NCBI RefSeq assembly: GCF_007971525.1
Contig: NZ_CP042437.1
Span: 6,138,001 to 6,202,000 of the forward strand
Reading direction: 5' to 3'
Source: Mucilaginibacter ginsenosidivorax
GTDB taxonomy: Bacteria; Bacteroidota; Bacteroidia; Sphingobacteriales; Sphingobacteriaceae
Length of the DNA stretch: 64,000 nt
Made by a program: the position numbers and the translations under genes. Position 1 is the first letter of the stretch; the number at the start of each line of letters is the position of its first letter. The notes below the pieces were generated by a model, which did not search any database, had not been told where the DNA came from, and saw nothing but the letters and a program-made list of their open reading frames with translations. This document shows, piece after piece, positions 23,847 to 32,024 of this stretch.

Positions 23847-23874
23847 CGTTCCCAAAAGGGAGCGGTTTTTTTTA
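23847..23874 (+). terminator. Rho-independent terminator
   Basis: CGTTCCC at 23847-23853 pairs with GGGAGCG at 23858-23864 (one G-T pair) around AAAA, followed by a T-run. It lies 32 bases after the stop of the Gly-rich protein. Confidence 0.75.
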
Positions 23875-24016
23875 TTGACTTTCTTATTTTTCAAATAATC
23901 CATACTAATCCCGTAGATATTATCATAATTAAAAAATTATAGCATATCTTTTATTAAATCATTTAAAAAACTATCTTTAAGCCTTACATAATTGTAAAAC
24001 ATAAAAGCTGATCTTA

Positions 24017-25600
24017 TTGAAAACAATTACCCGCAGAGATTTTTTGGGTAAGGGTGCTATGCTGGCCGGCGGGGCCTATCCCGCTATGCTTGCTTTGGGC
24101 ATGCTAAAACCCGCTCCCGCACACGCCTTTAATTTGGAAGGCGACGGCAAGGGCAAACACATTATTATATTAGGGGCAGGCCTTGCCGGCATGACCTGCG
24201 CTTATGAGCTTAATAAATTAGGCTATCAATGTACCATACTGGAAGCCCGCCACCGTACTGGCGGCCGCTGCTGGAGTATCCGCAATGGCGCAACCAACCA
24301 GGAGATTGATAAACCCGCCGTTATTGCCAAATTTGATGATGGCCTTTACTTTAACGCCGGCCCGTCGCGTATTCCGCATCATCACGAGTTAACACTTCAT
24401 TACTGTAAAGAGCTGGGTGTCCCCATACAGGTGTACAACAACGTTAATGAAGGCGCTTATTACTTTGCCGAAGGCAAAGGCCCGCTCTCTAACAAAAAAA
24501 TCCGTGTACGCGAAATTCATAACGATATCCGCGGTTATATGACCGAAATGCTGGCCAAAAGCATTGATCATGGCGGCTTGGATAGCGCCATGACCAAAGA
24601 GGACGGCGAAAAGATTATTGCCTACCTGCAAGCCGAAGGAGGTCTTGATATAGATAAACTGTATAAGGCATCTGCCAGGCGCGGTTATACCGAATCGCCT
24701 GGAGCGGGAGACCGGCCTGGCAAAATTGCCGAGCCGCATAAACTGGCCGATATCCTGCACTCGGGTCTCATGGACCCTGATTTTTACAACGTAGCCGAAT
24801 ACACTTACGAACTGCAGATGACCATGTTCCAGGCAGTAGGCGGGATGGATCAGATTGCCAGAGCCCTTGAAAAAAAGGTAGCGCCATCAGTAAAAATGGG
24901 TGCCGAGGTTACCTCGATCAATAACCTGGCCGAAGGGGTAAAAATTACTTATAAAGATGCCACAGGCGTTCACGAATTAAGTGGCGATATGTGTATTTGT
25001 ACTTTGCCGCTACCCGTGCTAAGTAATGTAAACAACAATTTTTCGGGCGATGTTAGCCGGGCTATCGATTATATCAGCTATATACAAACCGGTAAAATAG
25101 GTTTGCAGTTTAAACGCAGGTTTTGGGAGGAGGATGAGCATATATACGGTGGTATTACCCACACCAACAACGATTTAACACAAATTTTTTACCCATCTTA
25201 TGATTATTTGGGAAAAAAGGGTATCTTGATTGGATATTACAATTTTAACGAAAAAGCCCAGAAAATCGGCGCTTTAGGTTATGCCGATCGTGAGAAGTTT
25301 GCGCTGGAAAAAGGCAGGCTTATCCACCCACAATATGATAAGGAATTTGAAGGATCTTTTTCGGTTAGCTGGCACAAAACAAAGTACAATTTAGGCGGAT
25401 GGGCTGTTTACAGCACCGAAACACGCAAAACACAATACCCGGTACTATTAAAGCCCGATAAGCACGTATACTTTGCCGGCGAACACCTAACCTATCTTAA
25501 CGCATGGATGGCCGGAGCATTTGAATCGGCCCGCAGCACAGTGGCTGCCCTGCATGCCAGGGTAACCGAGGGAAGGGCTTCATACCCGGCGGTAAAATAA
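24017..25600 (+). CDS. Tat-exported flavin amine oxidase (L-amino-acid/monoamine oxidase-like)
   Basis: 527 residues. A twin-arginine signal (TRRDFLGKGAMLAGGAYPAML) is followed by the FAD dinucleotide motif IIILGAGLAGMTCAYELNKLGYQ, EARHRTGGRCWSIRNG, a central VGGMDQIARALEKK block and the C-terminal FAD-contact region VYFAGEHLTYLNAWMAGAFESA. This is the flavin-containing amine oxidoreductase fold, which oxidises amines or amino acids to imines with H2O2 release. The start is a TTG; the next ATG would delete the twin arginines, so TTG is preferred. Tat export implies folding with FAD before export to the periplasm. Confidence 0.92.
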   Translation: MKTITRRDFLGKGAMLAGGAYPAMLALGMLKPAPAHAFNLEGDGKGKHIIILGAGLAGMTCAYELNKLGYQCTILEARHRTGGRCWSIRNGATNQEIDKPAVIAKFDDGLYFNAGPSRIPHHHELTLHYCKELGVPIQVYNNVNEGAYYFAEGKGPLSNKKIRVREIHNDIRGYMTEMLAKSIDHGGLDSAMTKEDGEKIIAYLQAEGGLDIDKLYKASARRGYTESPGAGDRPGKIAEPHKLADILHSGLMDPDFYNVAEYTYELQMTMFQAVGGMDQIARALEKKVAPSVKMGAEVTSINNLAEGVKITYKDATGVHELSGDMCICTLPLPVLSNVNNNFSGDVSRAIDYISYIQTGKIGLQFKRRFWEEDEHIYGGITHTNNDLTQIFYPSYDYLGKKGILIGYYNFNEKAQKIGALGYADREKFALEKGRLIHPQYDKEFEGSFSVSWHKTKYNLGGWAVYSTETRKTQYPVLLKPDKHVYFAGEHLTYLNAWMAGAFESARSTVAALHARVTEGRASYPAVK

Positions 25601-25613
25601 GGGGGGAGAGAAG

Positions 25614-25808
25614 AATCAAGATTTAAGAATCAAGAGTTAAGATAGCTGAAGGGGGAATGGGAAATTTGATTTATGATTTTGGCTTCTGAAGACAGGAGAC
25701 CGCTTTTGAAATACAACGATAAATAATTACATAAATAAAAGAACACACTATAATTGGAGAAAGAGTAAAGGCAGCTTCGTCTTGACTCTTGATTCTTAAC
25801 TCTTGATT
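25614..25808. repeat. Heptamer hairpin element A
   Basis: Each arm is four 7-bp units: left 25614-25641 (words such as AATCAAG and AGTTAAG), right 25781-25808 (CTTGATT, CTTAACT). Unit by unit the arms match as inverted repeats with two mismatches in 28. The 139-base interior is AT-rich with no gene. The element fills the gap between the amine oxidase and aminotransferase genes. Confidence 0.75.
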
Positions 25809-25821
25809 CTAATTTAAAACC

Positions 25822-26991
25822 ATGGCAAACTCACTTAATCGCAGAAACTGGATCAAGTCCAGCGCACTTATGGCCGGGGGACTGGCCTTCTTTTCGGGGA
25901 CAATCAGTAAGCTGGCCGCTATGCCGGTTGCTAAAAAGCTGGCCCCACTGGCTAAACGCTTTACCGATATGGATGCCATTGCAGATGCCCCACCGGTATT
26001 AAAAGCCCGCTTGCTGGCCAATGAAAATCCATTTGGCCCATCGCCCGCCGCAAAAAAAGCAATCCAGGAAGCTATCGACCTGGGTTACCAATACCCAATG
26101 CAATCAATGGGGATGCTTTATGATAAAATTGCCAGCTATGAGGGAATTTCATCCGGTAACATCCTGATGGAATCCGGCTCATCTCCATTATTACTTGCTG
26201 CCGCCATGTATTACAGCAAAGGTGGAAAAAGTATCATCACCGGCGATCCATCTTATGACGATTTGCCATCGCATGCCGAAAGACTTGAAGGCAAATGGGT
26301 TAAAGTGCCATTGACTGCCGATTATAAACTTGATTTGGACGCCATGGAGGCCAAAATTGACGCCAACACCGGGCTGGTTTATATCTGTAACCCTAACAAC
26401 CCAACGGCGACTATATTGGACACCGCTAAACTGAAAGCATTTTGTGAGCGTGTATCAAAAAAAGTAACTGTTTTTGTTGATGAAGCCTACATCGATTACC
26501 TGCCCGATCCTAAAGGTTCTTCGATGATAAGCACCATGAAAGCCGGCAGCAATATTATAGTTGCCCGTACATTCTCTAAACTATATGGTTTTGCCGGCCT
26601 GCGTTGCGGCTACATCGTGGCTCAGCCAGATACTATCAAAGCTTTATCTAATTACACCACCGGTTTCTCCCTTTCGGCTACAACCATTGCAGGTGCTATT
26701 GCCGGTTATCGCGAGGAAGCATTTTTGAAAGAAGCGCTTGAAAAAACGCTGGCGTCAAAAGAGTACTTATATTCGGTATTAAAAAAAGAAGGCTACGAAT
26801 ACATCCCCTCATCGGCCAATTTTGTAATGTTCCCGCTAAAAATGGACAGCAAAAAATTTGTAAGCGAAATGATGAAACGCGGCGTAGGCGTACGTAGCTG
26901 GCAGTTTAACGGCAAAGAATGGTGCCGCGTAAGCATTGGCCGTATGGACGAAATGGAAGCATTTGCCGAGGCGTTTAAACAACTTTCTTAG
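25822..26991 (+). CDS. Tat-exported PLP-dependent aminotransferase, class I/II (HisC-like)
   Basis: 389 residues. The N-terminus is a twin-arginine signal (NRRNWIKSSALMAGGLAFFSG) followed by an aminotransferase fold: LLANENPFGPSPAAKKAI, SGSSPLLLAAAMYY, the cofactor aspartate region YICNPNNPTAT then VFVDEAYIDYLP, and the PLP lysine at about 253 in ARTFSKLYGFAGLRCGY. The C-terminal VRSWQFNGKEWCRVSIG holds the carboxylate-binding arginine. This resembles histidinol-phosphate aminotransferase, but export makes a classic HisC role unlikely. It follows the Tat-exported amine oxidase gene on the same strand. Confidence 0.92.
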   Translation: MANSLNRRNWIKSSALMAGGLAFFSGTISKLAAMPVAKKLAPLAKRFTDMDAIADAPPVLKARLLANENPFGPSPAAKKAIQEAIDLGYQYPMQSMGMLYDKIASYEGISSGNILMESGSSPLLLAAAMYYSKGGKSIITGDPSYDDLPSHAERLEGKWVKVPLTADYKLDLDAMEAKIDANTGLVYICNPNNPTATILDTAKLKAFCERVSKKVTVFVDEAYIDYLPDPKGSSMISTMKAGSNIIVARTFSKLYGFAGLRCGYIVAQPDTIKALSNYTTGFSLSATTIAGAIAGYREEAFLKEALEKTLASKEYLYSVLKKEGYEYIPSSANFVMFPLKMDSKKFVSEMMKRGVGVRSWQFNGKEWCRVSIGRMDEMEAFAEAFKQLS

Positions 26992-26997
26992 AATAGC

Positions 26998-27160
26998 ATC
27001 AAGAGTCAAGAAAAACGGCTATTGATTCTAACCTTTTATCTCTCTTATCTTTTATTTCAAAAGAAATAGATACAAATAATACAATAACAAATATCAATTG
27101 CAGAATCAGTTTTAAATACCAACAAATAAAGTCTTAACTCTTGATTCCTGACTCTTGAAT
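26998..27160. repeat. Heptamer hairpin element B
   Basis: The left arm has two clear units (CATCAAG, AGTCAAG) right after the aminotransferase stop. The right arm at 27133-27160 has four (CTTAACT, CTTGATT, CCTGACT, CTTGAAT). The interior is AT-rich. It is the same design and nearly the same words as element A, and it ends 12 bases before the Hint-protein start. Confidence 0.65.
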
Positions 27161-27171
27161 CTCCTCAACAT

Positions 27172-28173
27172 ATGCGTAAACTAACATTAACAATACTTTT
27201 AACCGGTTCTATTTATTTAAGCCGCGCGCAAACAACGGCAGCGGTAAATCCTCGTCCGCTTACTATGGATGAGTATAACAAGGCGCAAACTTTTACGATT
27301 GCCGATCTGGATAAGGACACTTATGTAAAGTTCGAGAATGCCTATGTACTTGACAGGTATGAAAACCGTAAGCCTTATTTCATCACCGGATCCGACGGAT
27401 TAAAAAAACGCGTAGATATATACAAGCTGATAGCTAAGGACGGTATGCAGGAAATAGGCCTGATGGTATTTTATACCAATGAAAAAGGTAAATTATATAA
27501 AGCGCTGGTGCCCGATTTTACAGCCGATGGTAAAGTATGGGAAAAATATTTTTTAGATATTGACAACATTAACAAGGTTGAAACCAATTTTATCCTGAAG
27601 CTATCTTATGTACTTTCGAAAGAGCTAAGCTTTCAGCAATATAAAGTGCTGAATGGGGGTAAGGATATGAAAGAAGAATCGGCCACTTACGGTAACGATA
27701 TTTGTTTCCCTGGTGACGAAATGGTAACCATGGCCAACGGCGGCAAAAAAATGCTGAGCACTATAAAAAGTGGCGATGAAGTAATTACCATTGATCCGGT
27801 TACCAATAAAAGTTCGGTAGTTAGGGTAAAGGAGTTAACCACCCATGAAGCAAAAAATTACGCGTTAACCCGCCTGGTGCTTGTTGCTGCAGATGTTAAA
27901 AACACCAGGGCAGGCCAGTTGGTAAACCTGAATACCAAAATATTGCAGGCCACACCAAACCATCCAATGCTTACCAAACAAGGCAACCTGAAAATGGGCG
28001 AGATTACTGCCGGTCAGGAAGTGCTTTGCCTTAACGAGCAAACCGGTAAATACGAGGCCTTTACTGTTCTTCAAAAAACAGAAAATGGCGGCGGAATCCA
28101 AAAAGTTTACAACATAGTAGCCGATGGCGGCAGTACCTTGCTGATGAACGGCGTTATGGTGATGCAAAAGTAA
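27172..28173 (+). CDS. Secreted protein with C-terminal Hint (hedgehog/intein-type) domain
   Basis: 333 residues. A signal peptide (MRKLTLTILLTGSIYLSRAQ) precedes a 155-residue N-terminal domain without a recognised family. The Hint domain begins at Cys178 in the block CFPGDEMVTMANGGKKM and continues with IKSGDEVITIDP and the T-x-x-H motif in ATPNHPMLTKQG. It ends VYNIVADGGSTLLMNGVMVM, without the intein His-Asn. The CFPGD start recalls the hedgehog autoprocessing junction, so cleavage at Cys178 releasing the N-terminal domain is possible but unproved. It follows two Tat-exported enzymes on the same strand. Confidence 0.85.
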   Translation: MRKLTLTILLTGSIYLSRAQTTAAVNPRPLTMDEYNKAQTFTIADLDKDTYVKFENAYVLDRYENRKPYFITGSDGLKKRVDIYKLIAKDGMQEIGLMVFYTNEKGKLYKALVPDFTADGKVWEKYFLDIDNINKVETNFILKLSYVLSKELSFQQYKVLNGGKDMKEESATYGNDICFPGDEMVTMANGGKKMLSTIKSGDEVITIDPVTNKSSVVRVKELTTHEAKNYALTRLVLVAADVKNTRAGQLVNLNTKILQATPNHPMLTKQGNLKMGEITAGQEVLCLNEQTGKYEAFTVLQKTENGGGIQKVYNIVADGGSTLLMNGVMVMQK

Positions 28174-28179
28174 ACCCAC

Positions 28180-28277
28180 CCGACCCTCCCCTTCAGGGGA
28201 GGGCTTTAAAGCTTATTCTTTGAGGAAAAACCTCTATCTTGCCAATCAAAAGCTCCCCCATTAGGGGGCTGGGGGGA
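28180..28277. repeat. CTCCCC/GGGGAG repeats before the SDR gene
   Basis: CCTCCCCTTCAGGGGAGGG (28190s) and AGCTCCCCCATTAGGGGGCT (28253-28272) form small GC-rich hairpins. The second, with the preceding CAATCAAA, recurs almost unchanged at 29241-29275 on the other side of the SDR gene. Confidence 0.6.
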
Positions 28278-29117
28278 ATGGCAATAAAAACAACTGTTAT
28301 TACAGGCGCCACATCAGGCATCGGAAAAGAAACTGCGCTTTCATTAGTCAGGCAAGGGCACTCACTTTACCTGTTGGTGCGCAACACACACAAAGGCGAA
28401 GAACTCAAAGCCCAGTTGATTAACGAAACAGGGAACAAGGATGTGCACGTTATTAAATGCGACCTGGCCGATTTGCAAACCGTGCGCGATGCCGCCGCCG
28501 AATTATCCGGCAGGCTATTTGCCATCAACACACTCATCAATAATGCAGGTGGGATTTTTGCCGAACGTGCGCTAAGTAAAGATGGTTTTGAATTAACCTT
28601 CACCGTCAATCATCTGGGACATTTTTTATTGACAAACCTGTTGATGCCGCTGCTGCAAAAAGGGCAGGCACGTATTATAAACGTTAGCTCAGAAGCGCAT
28701 AAGCGCGGCACTCCACAGTTTGATGATCTGCAATGCGAGCAATCGTACAATGCCTGGAAAGCTTATGGGATGAATAAATTGTTCAATATTTATTTTACCC
28801 AATCGCTGGCGTCAAAATTTGCAAATAAAGGAATCCTTGCTTTTTCGTTGCATCCTGGCGTAGTTAATACCCATTTTTGGGATGATTTTAGAGGGCTGGG
28901 TAAACTGATGACCACCCTCATCCGCCCGTTTATGATCAGCGCGCAGCAAGGGGCCGCAACTACCGTATTCCTGGCGACCGCGCCGCGTCTTGATAAATAT
29001 AACGGCGCCTATTTCAAAAAGAAAAAAATTGCCAAAACATCGGCTATCGCTACTGATACCGCCGCCAGGGACAAACTTTGGGCTATCAGCGAGAAGCTAT
29101 GCCCCCTAACCCCCTGA
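28278..29117 (+). CDS. Short-chain dehydrogenase/reductase (retinol-dehydrogenase-like)
   Basis: 279 residues from the ATG at 28278 (MAIKTTVITGATSGIGKETA). An upstream in-frame TTG at 28239 would translate the intergenic repeat and is rejected. Classical SDR marks are present: cofactor loop TGATSGIG at residues 8-15, NNAGG, the active-site serine region INVSSEAHKRG, and the catalytic YGMNK (Y-x-x-x-K). Family members oxidise alcohols or reduce carbonyls with NAD(P); the substrate is unknown. The gene is flanked by near-identical CTCCCC repeats. Confidence 0.92.
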   Translation: MAIKTTVITGATSGIGKETALSLVRQGHSLYLLVRNTHKGEELKAQLINETGNKDVHVIKCDLADLQTVRDAAAELSGRLFAINTLINNAGGIFAERALSKDGFELTFTVNHLGHFLLTNLLMPLLQKGQARIINVSSEAHKRGTPQFDDLQCEQSYNAWKAYGMNKLFNIYFTQSLASKFANKGILAFSLHPGVVNTHFWDDFRGLGKLMTTLIRPFMISAQQGAATTVFLATAPRLDKYNGAYFKKKKIAKTSAIATDTAARDKLWAISEKLCPLTP

Positions 29118-29355
29118 AGGGGGAACGAAGCTGGCCACTTTGAATATTGCAAATCGAAAAGCTCCATTTTCAGGACACTTGTGGGTAACCGCTGACCCTT
29201 TGGGGAGAATGAGGTTGTCCCGTTTTAAATAATTTACAAATCAAAAAGCTCCCCCTTTAGGGGGCTGGGGGGCTTGTATCTAAAAAGTTACCAAATAATC
29301 GTCATTTTAAAAGTTGTAACATTCAAACTTAATATCTACATTAGATGACTTAAAT
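29118..29355. repeat. Spacer with CTCCCC/GGGGAG repeats after the SDR gene
   Basis: 29241-29275 carries AAATCAAAAAGCTCCCCC and GGGGGCTGGGGGG, a direct copy of the repeat at 28245-28277. A degenerate copy (GCAAATCGAAAAGCTCC) is at about 29149. No gene is seen. Confidence 0.55.
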
Positions 29356-29901
29356 ATGACAATTATGCTGGTAAACAAAAAAATATTAGTTACCCTCGGT
29401 TTAATGTCGGTAGTGGTAGTAGGTGCCATGACATCGATGACGCCCAAAAAGGCTGATGAACCTGGATGGAAAAACCTGAAGGTATTACCCAAAAACATCA
29501 CTAAAGATCAACTTCATGGCGTAATGGAAGAGTGGGAGCATTCTTTAGGTGTACATTGCAATTTTTGCCATGTACGTGATGAAGCTGCAAAACAAATGGA
29601 TTGGGCAAGCGATGCCAAGCCAGAGAAGAAAATGGCCCGCGATATGTTCAAGATGATGAACAAAATCAACGAAAAATATTTTGATGCCAAAAAAGATTCA
29701 TTAGGCCTCACGTTAAAGTCGGGTGTTAATTGCTACAGCTGTCACCGTGGCACGGCCCATCCCGAAGTAACATTGCCGGCAGGCCGTGGTCCGGGCGGCC
29801 CTCCTCCGGGTGCTCCTGGTGTTGGTCCTGGCGGCCCGCCTCCCGGTGGTCAGCCTGGTCCTCCACCCGCAGGTACACCTGCGCCTGATAAAAAGGAATA
29901 A
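29356..29901 (+). CDS. Diheme c-type cytochrome with Pro/Gly-rich tail
   Basis: 181 residues with an N-terminal membrane anchor or signal (MLVNKKILVTLGLMSVVVVGAM). Two heme-binding CxxCH sites are visible, CNFCH in the block SLGVHCNFCHVRDEAAKQMDW and CYSCH in SGVNCYSCHRGTAHPEV. The arrangement matches the small cytochromes related to the photosynthetic reaction-centre cytochrome c subunit found in many non-phototrophs. The last 45 residues are nearly all Gly, Pro, Ala and Val. It acts in the periplasm as an electron carrier; the partner is not evident. A strong terminator follows. Confidence 0.9.
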   Translation: MTIMLVNKKILVTLGLMSVVVVGAMTSMTPKKADEPGWKNLKVLPKNITKDQLHGVMEEWEHSLGVHCNFCHVRDEAAKQMDWASDAKPEKKMARDMFKMMNKINEKYFDAKKDSLGLTLKSGVNCYSCHRGTAHPEVTLPAGRGPGGPPPGAPGVGPGGPPPGGQPGPPPAGTPAPDKKE

Positions 29902-29907
29902 TATAAT

Positions 29908-29942
29908 AAAGGCCTGGGGTTACCACCCCAGGCCTTTATTAT
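29908..29942 (+). terminator. Strong Rho-independent terminator
   Basis: AAAGGCCTGGGG at 29908-29919 pairs perfectly with CCCCAGGCCTTT at 29926-29937 (12-bp stem, six-base loop) and is followed by ATTATTT. Confidence 0.85.
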
Positions 29943-30076
29943 TTAACAAACAGGTGAAAAATAAATACAAAATAAGCTGAAAACGCCTTTTTTTAATACT
30001 TTTTAAAATGTTCATAATAAATTCACAATTTTTAACTATTTTAGAACTTGAAAGTACCCCTTAAGAAATAAACAAT

Positions 30077-30301
30077 ATGACAGCCGAATTAGATGCTCGG
30101 AATAGCATTGATAACATTGCAAAAATAAAACCTTTGAGTTCTCAAAAGGAATTGCGTTGCCGTAACTGCGGCAATGTTGGTATATCACGTATTAAAAGAG
30201 GTCCGTTTGTCAGAACCTTCTTTTTTTGGTTACCACTCAAACACTATGTTTGCTATCGCTGTAGTCGTAAAACCTACAGGCTTGATAGGTCTGGCAGGTA
30301 A
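30077..30301 (+). CDS. Small zinc-ribbon-like protein
   Basis: 74 residues with two CxxC pairs, CRNCGNVG and CYRCSRKTY, separated by about 30 residues containing KRGPFVRTFFFWLPLKHYV. This spacing fits a zinc ribbon. The function is unknown; a nucleic-acid or protein-binding role is possible. It is monocistronic and followed by a hairpin at 30363-30382. Confidence 0.75.
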   Translation: MTAELDARNSIDNIAKIKPLSSQKELRCRNCGNVGISRIKRGPFVRTFFFWLPLKHYVCYRCSRKTYRLDRSGR

Positions 30302-30362
30302 TTACAGATCCCAATAATTGTCGGGTTCGTTTCTCTTGATGCTTTTAGGTTAAACAAATAAG

Positions 30363-30382
30363 GGCCGATTTAAATATCGGCC
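30363..30382 (+). terminator. Hairpin after the zinc-ribbon gene
   Basis: GGCCGAT at 30363-30369 and ATCGGCC at 30376-30382 form a 7-bp stem around TTAAAT, 62 bases after the stop. A short T-run (GTTTAT) follows at some distance, so function as a terminator is probable, not certain. Confidence 0.5.
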
Positions 30383-30542
30383 GTTGAACGTTTATGGACT
30401 AATTAAAAGATGAAAGCCGCCGTTTTTTAGATATTTAAATTTATTATCTAATATTATCTATACCCCAATTTTGGGGGCTGATAAGTATTATCAAACCTCA
30501 AAATTTTCGGCTGCTAACCGTTAAATCAGTTACATTTGTTTT

Positions 30543-32024
30543 ATGCAAAAAATACTGGTAGCCAACCGGGGCGAAATAGCTTTAAGGGTAATGCGTTCGG
30601 CCCGCGAAATGGGTATTAAAACTGTTGCCGTTTATTCGGATGCTGATCGTGATGCATTGCACGTTCGGTATGCTGATGAAGCTGTTTATATTGGTGCTGC
30701 CCCATCTAATCAATCGTATCTTGTTGGCGAAAAGATTATTGCGGCTTGTATAAAAACCGGTGCCGAAGGCATACACCCTGGTTATGGTTTTTTGAGCGAG
30801 AATGCAGCGTTTGCCAAGCTGGTGCGCCAGGCAGGTCTTATCTTGATAGGGCCATCGCCCGAGGCCATGGAGATTATGGGTAACAAGCTATCGGCCAAGG
30901 CCGCCGCGTTAAAGTATAACATCCCCATGGTGCCTGGTACCGAGGAAGCTATAACCGATGTAGCCGAGGCAAAAAAACGCGCAGTCGAAGTTGGATTTCC
31001 TATTTTGATAAAGGCGGCGGCAGGCGGCGGCGGTAAAGGTATGCGTATAGTTGACGGTCCCGATGATTTTGAAGAGCAAATGCAGTTGGCGGTATCCGAA
31101 GCCACATCTGCCTTTGGCGATGGATCGGTATTTATAGAGCGGTATGTTTCGTCGCCAAGGCATATCGAGATCCAGGTTCTGGGCGATACTCATGGCAATA
31201 TTGTACACCTGTTTGAGCGCGATTGCTCCGTACAACGCCGGCATCAAAAGGTGATTGAAGAAGCGCCGTCAAAAGTGTTAACGCCGGCCATAAGGGAGCA
31301 AATGGGCAAATGCGCCGTTGATGTAGCCCGGTCGGTAAATTACACTGGTGCTGGTACCGTGGAGTTTATTATGGATGATGCGCTCAATTTTTATTTCCTG
31401 GAGATGAACACCCGGCTACAAGTTGAGCACCCGGTTACAGAATTAATTACCGGCGTTGACCTGGTAAAGGAGCAAATTAACATAGCCCGTGGCCTGCCTA
31501 TCAGTTTTAAACAAGAGGATTTGCAAATACGCGGCCACGCTATGGAACTGCGGGTTTATGCCGAGGATCCTGCCAATAATTTCCTGCCGGATATTGGCAC
31601 CCTGCAAACTTATATAACGCCAAAGGGGCCGGGTGTAAGGGTTGATGATGGGTTTGAACAAGGTATGGAAATCCCCATTTATTACGACCCGATGATAGCC
31701 AAGCTGATAACTTATGGAAAAGACCGCCCGGAAGCCATAGAACGCATGATAAGGGCAATTGACGAATACCAGATAACCGGAATTACTACCACATTGGGCT
31801 TCGGCAAATTTGTAATGCAGCATGATGCTTTTACATCGGGCAATTTTGACACCCATTTTGTAAAAAAATACTTTACCCCCGAGGATTTACAAACCGGGAA
31901 TGAAGAGGAAGCGAAGATTGCCGCAATATTAATGGAACAATTGCTTGGTAAAAACAAAGCCATTGTAGCCGCTAATGTTGTTGCCGAAACAAGTAATTGG
32001 GTTAAAAACAGGAGCCGTTTGTAA
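30543..32024 (+). CDS. accC: Biotin carboxylase subunit of acyl-CoA carboxylase
   Basis: 493 residues. Biotin carboxylase uses ATP and bicarbonate to carboxylate biotin on a carrier protein. The N-terminal KILVANRGEIALRVMRSAREMG, the ATP-grasp glycine loop KAAAGGGGKGMRIV, FIERYVSSPRHIEIQVLGD, RDCSVQRRHQKVIEEAPS and FLEMNTRLQVEHPVTE are all present. Length exceeds E. coli AccC by about 45 residues because of a C-terminal tail (after ITTTLGFGKFVMQ), common in acyl-CoA carboxylase versions. No biotin carrier gene is adjacent, so it could serve acetyl-CoA or another acyl-CoA carboxylase. It abuts the convergent HAD gene with no spacer. Confidence 0.94.
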   Translation: MQKILVANRGEIALRVMRSAREMGIKTVAVYSDADRDALHVRYADEAVYIGAAPSNQSYLVGEKIIAACIKTGAEGIHPGYGFLSENAAFAKLVRQAGLILIGPSPEAMEIMGNKLSAKAAALKYNIPMVPGTEEAITDVAEAKKRAVEVGFPILIKAAAGGGGKGMRIVDGPDDFEEQMQLAVSEATSAFGDGSVFIERYVSSPRHIEIQVLGDTHGNIVHLFERDCSVQRRHQKVIEEAPSKVLTPAIREQMGKCAVDVARSVNYTGAGTVEFIMDDALNFYFLEMNTRLQVEHPVTELITGVDLVKEQINIARGLPISFKQEDLQIRGHAMELRVYAEDPANNFLPDIGTLQTYITPKGPGVRVDDGFEQGMEIPIYYDPMIAKLITYGKDRPEAIERMIRAIDEYQITGITTTLGFGKFVMQHDAFTSGNFDTHFVKKYFTPEDLQTGNEEEAKIAAILMEQLLGKNKAIVAANVVAETSNWVKNRSRL

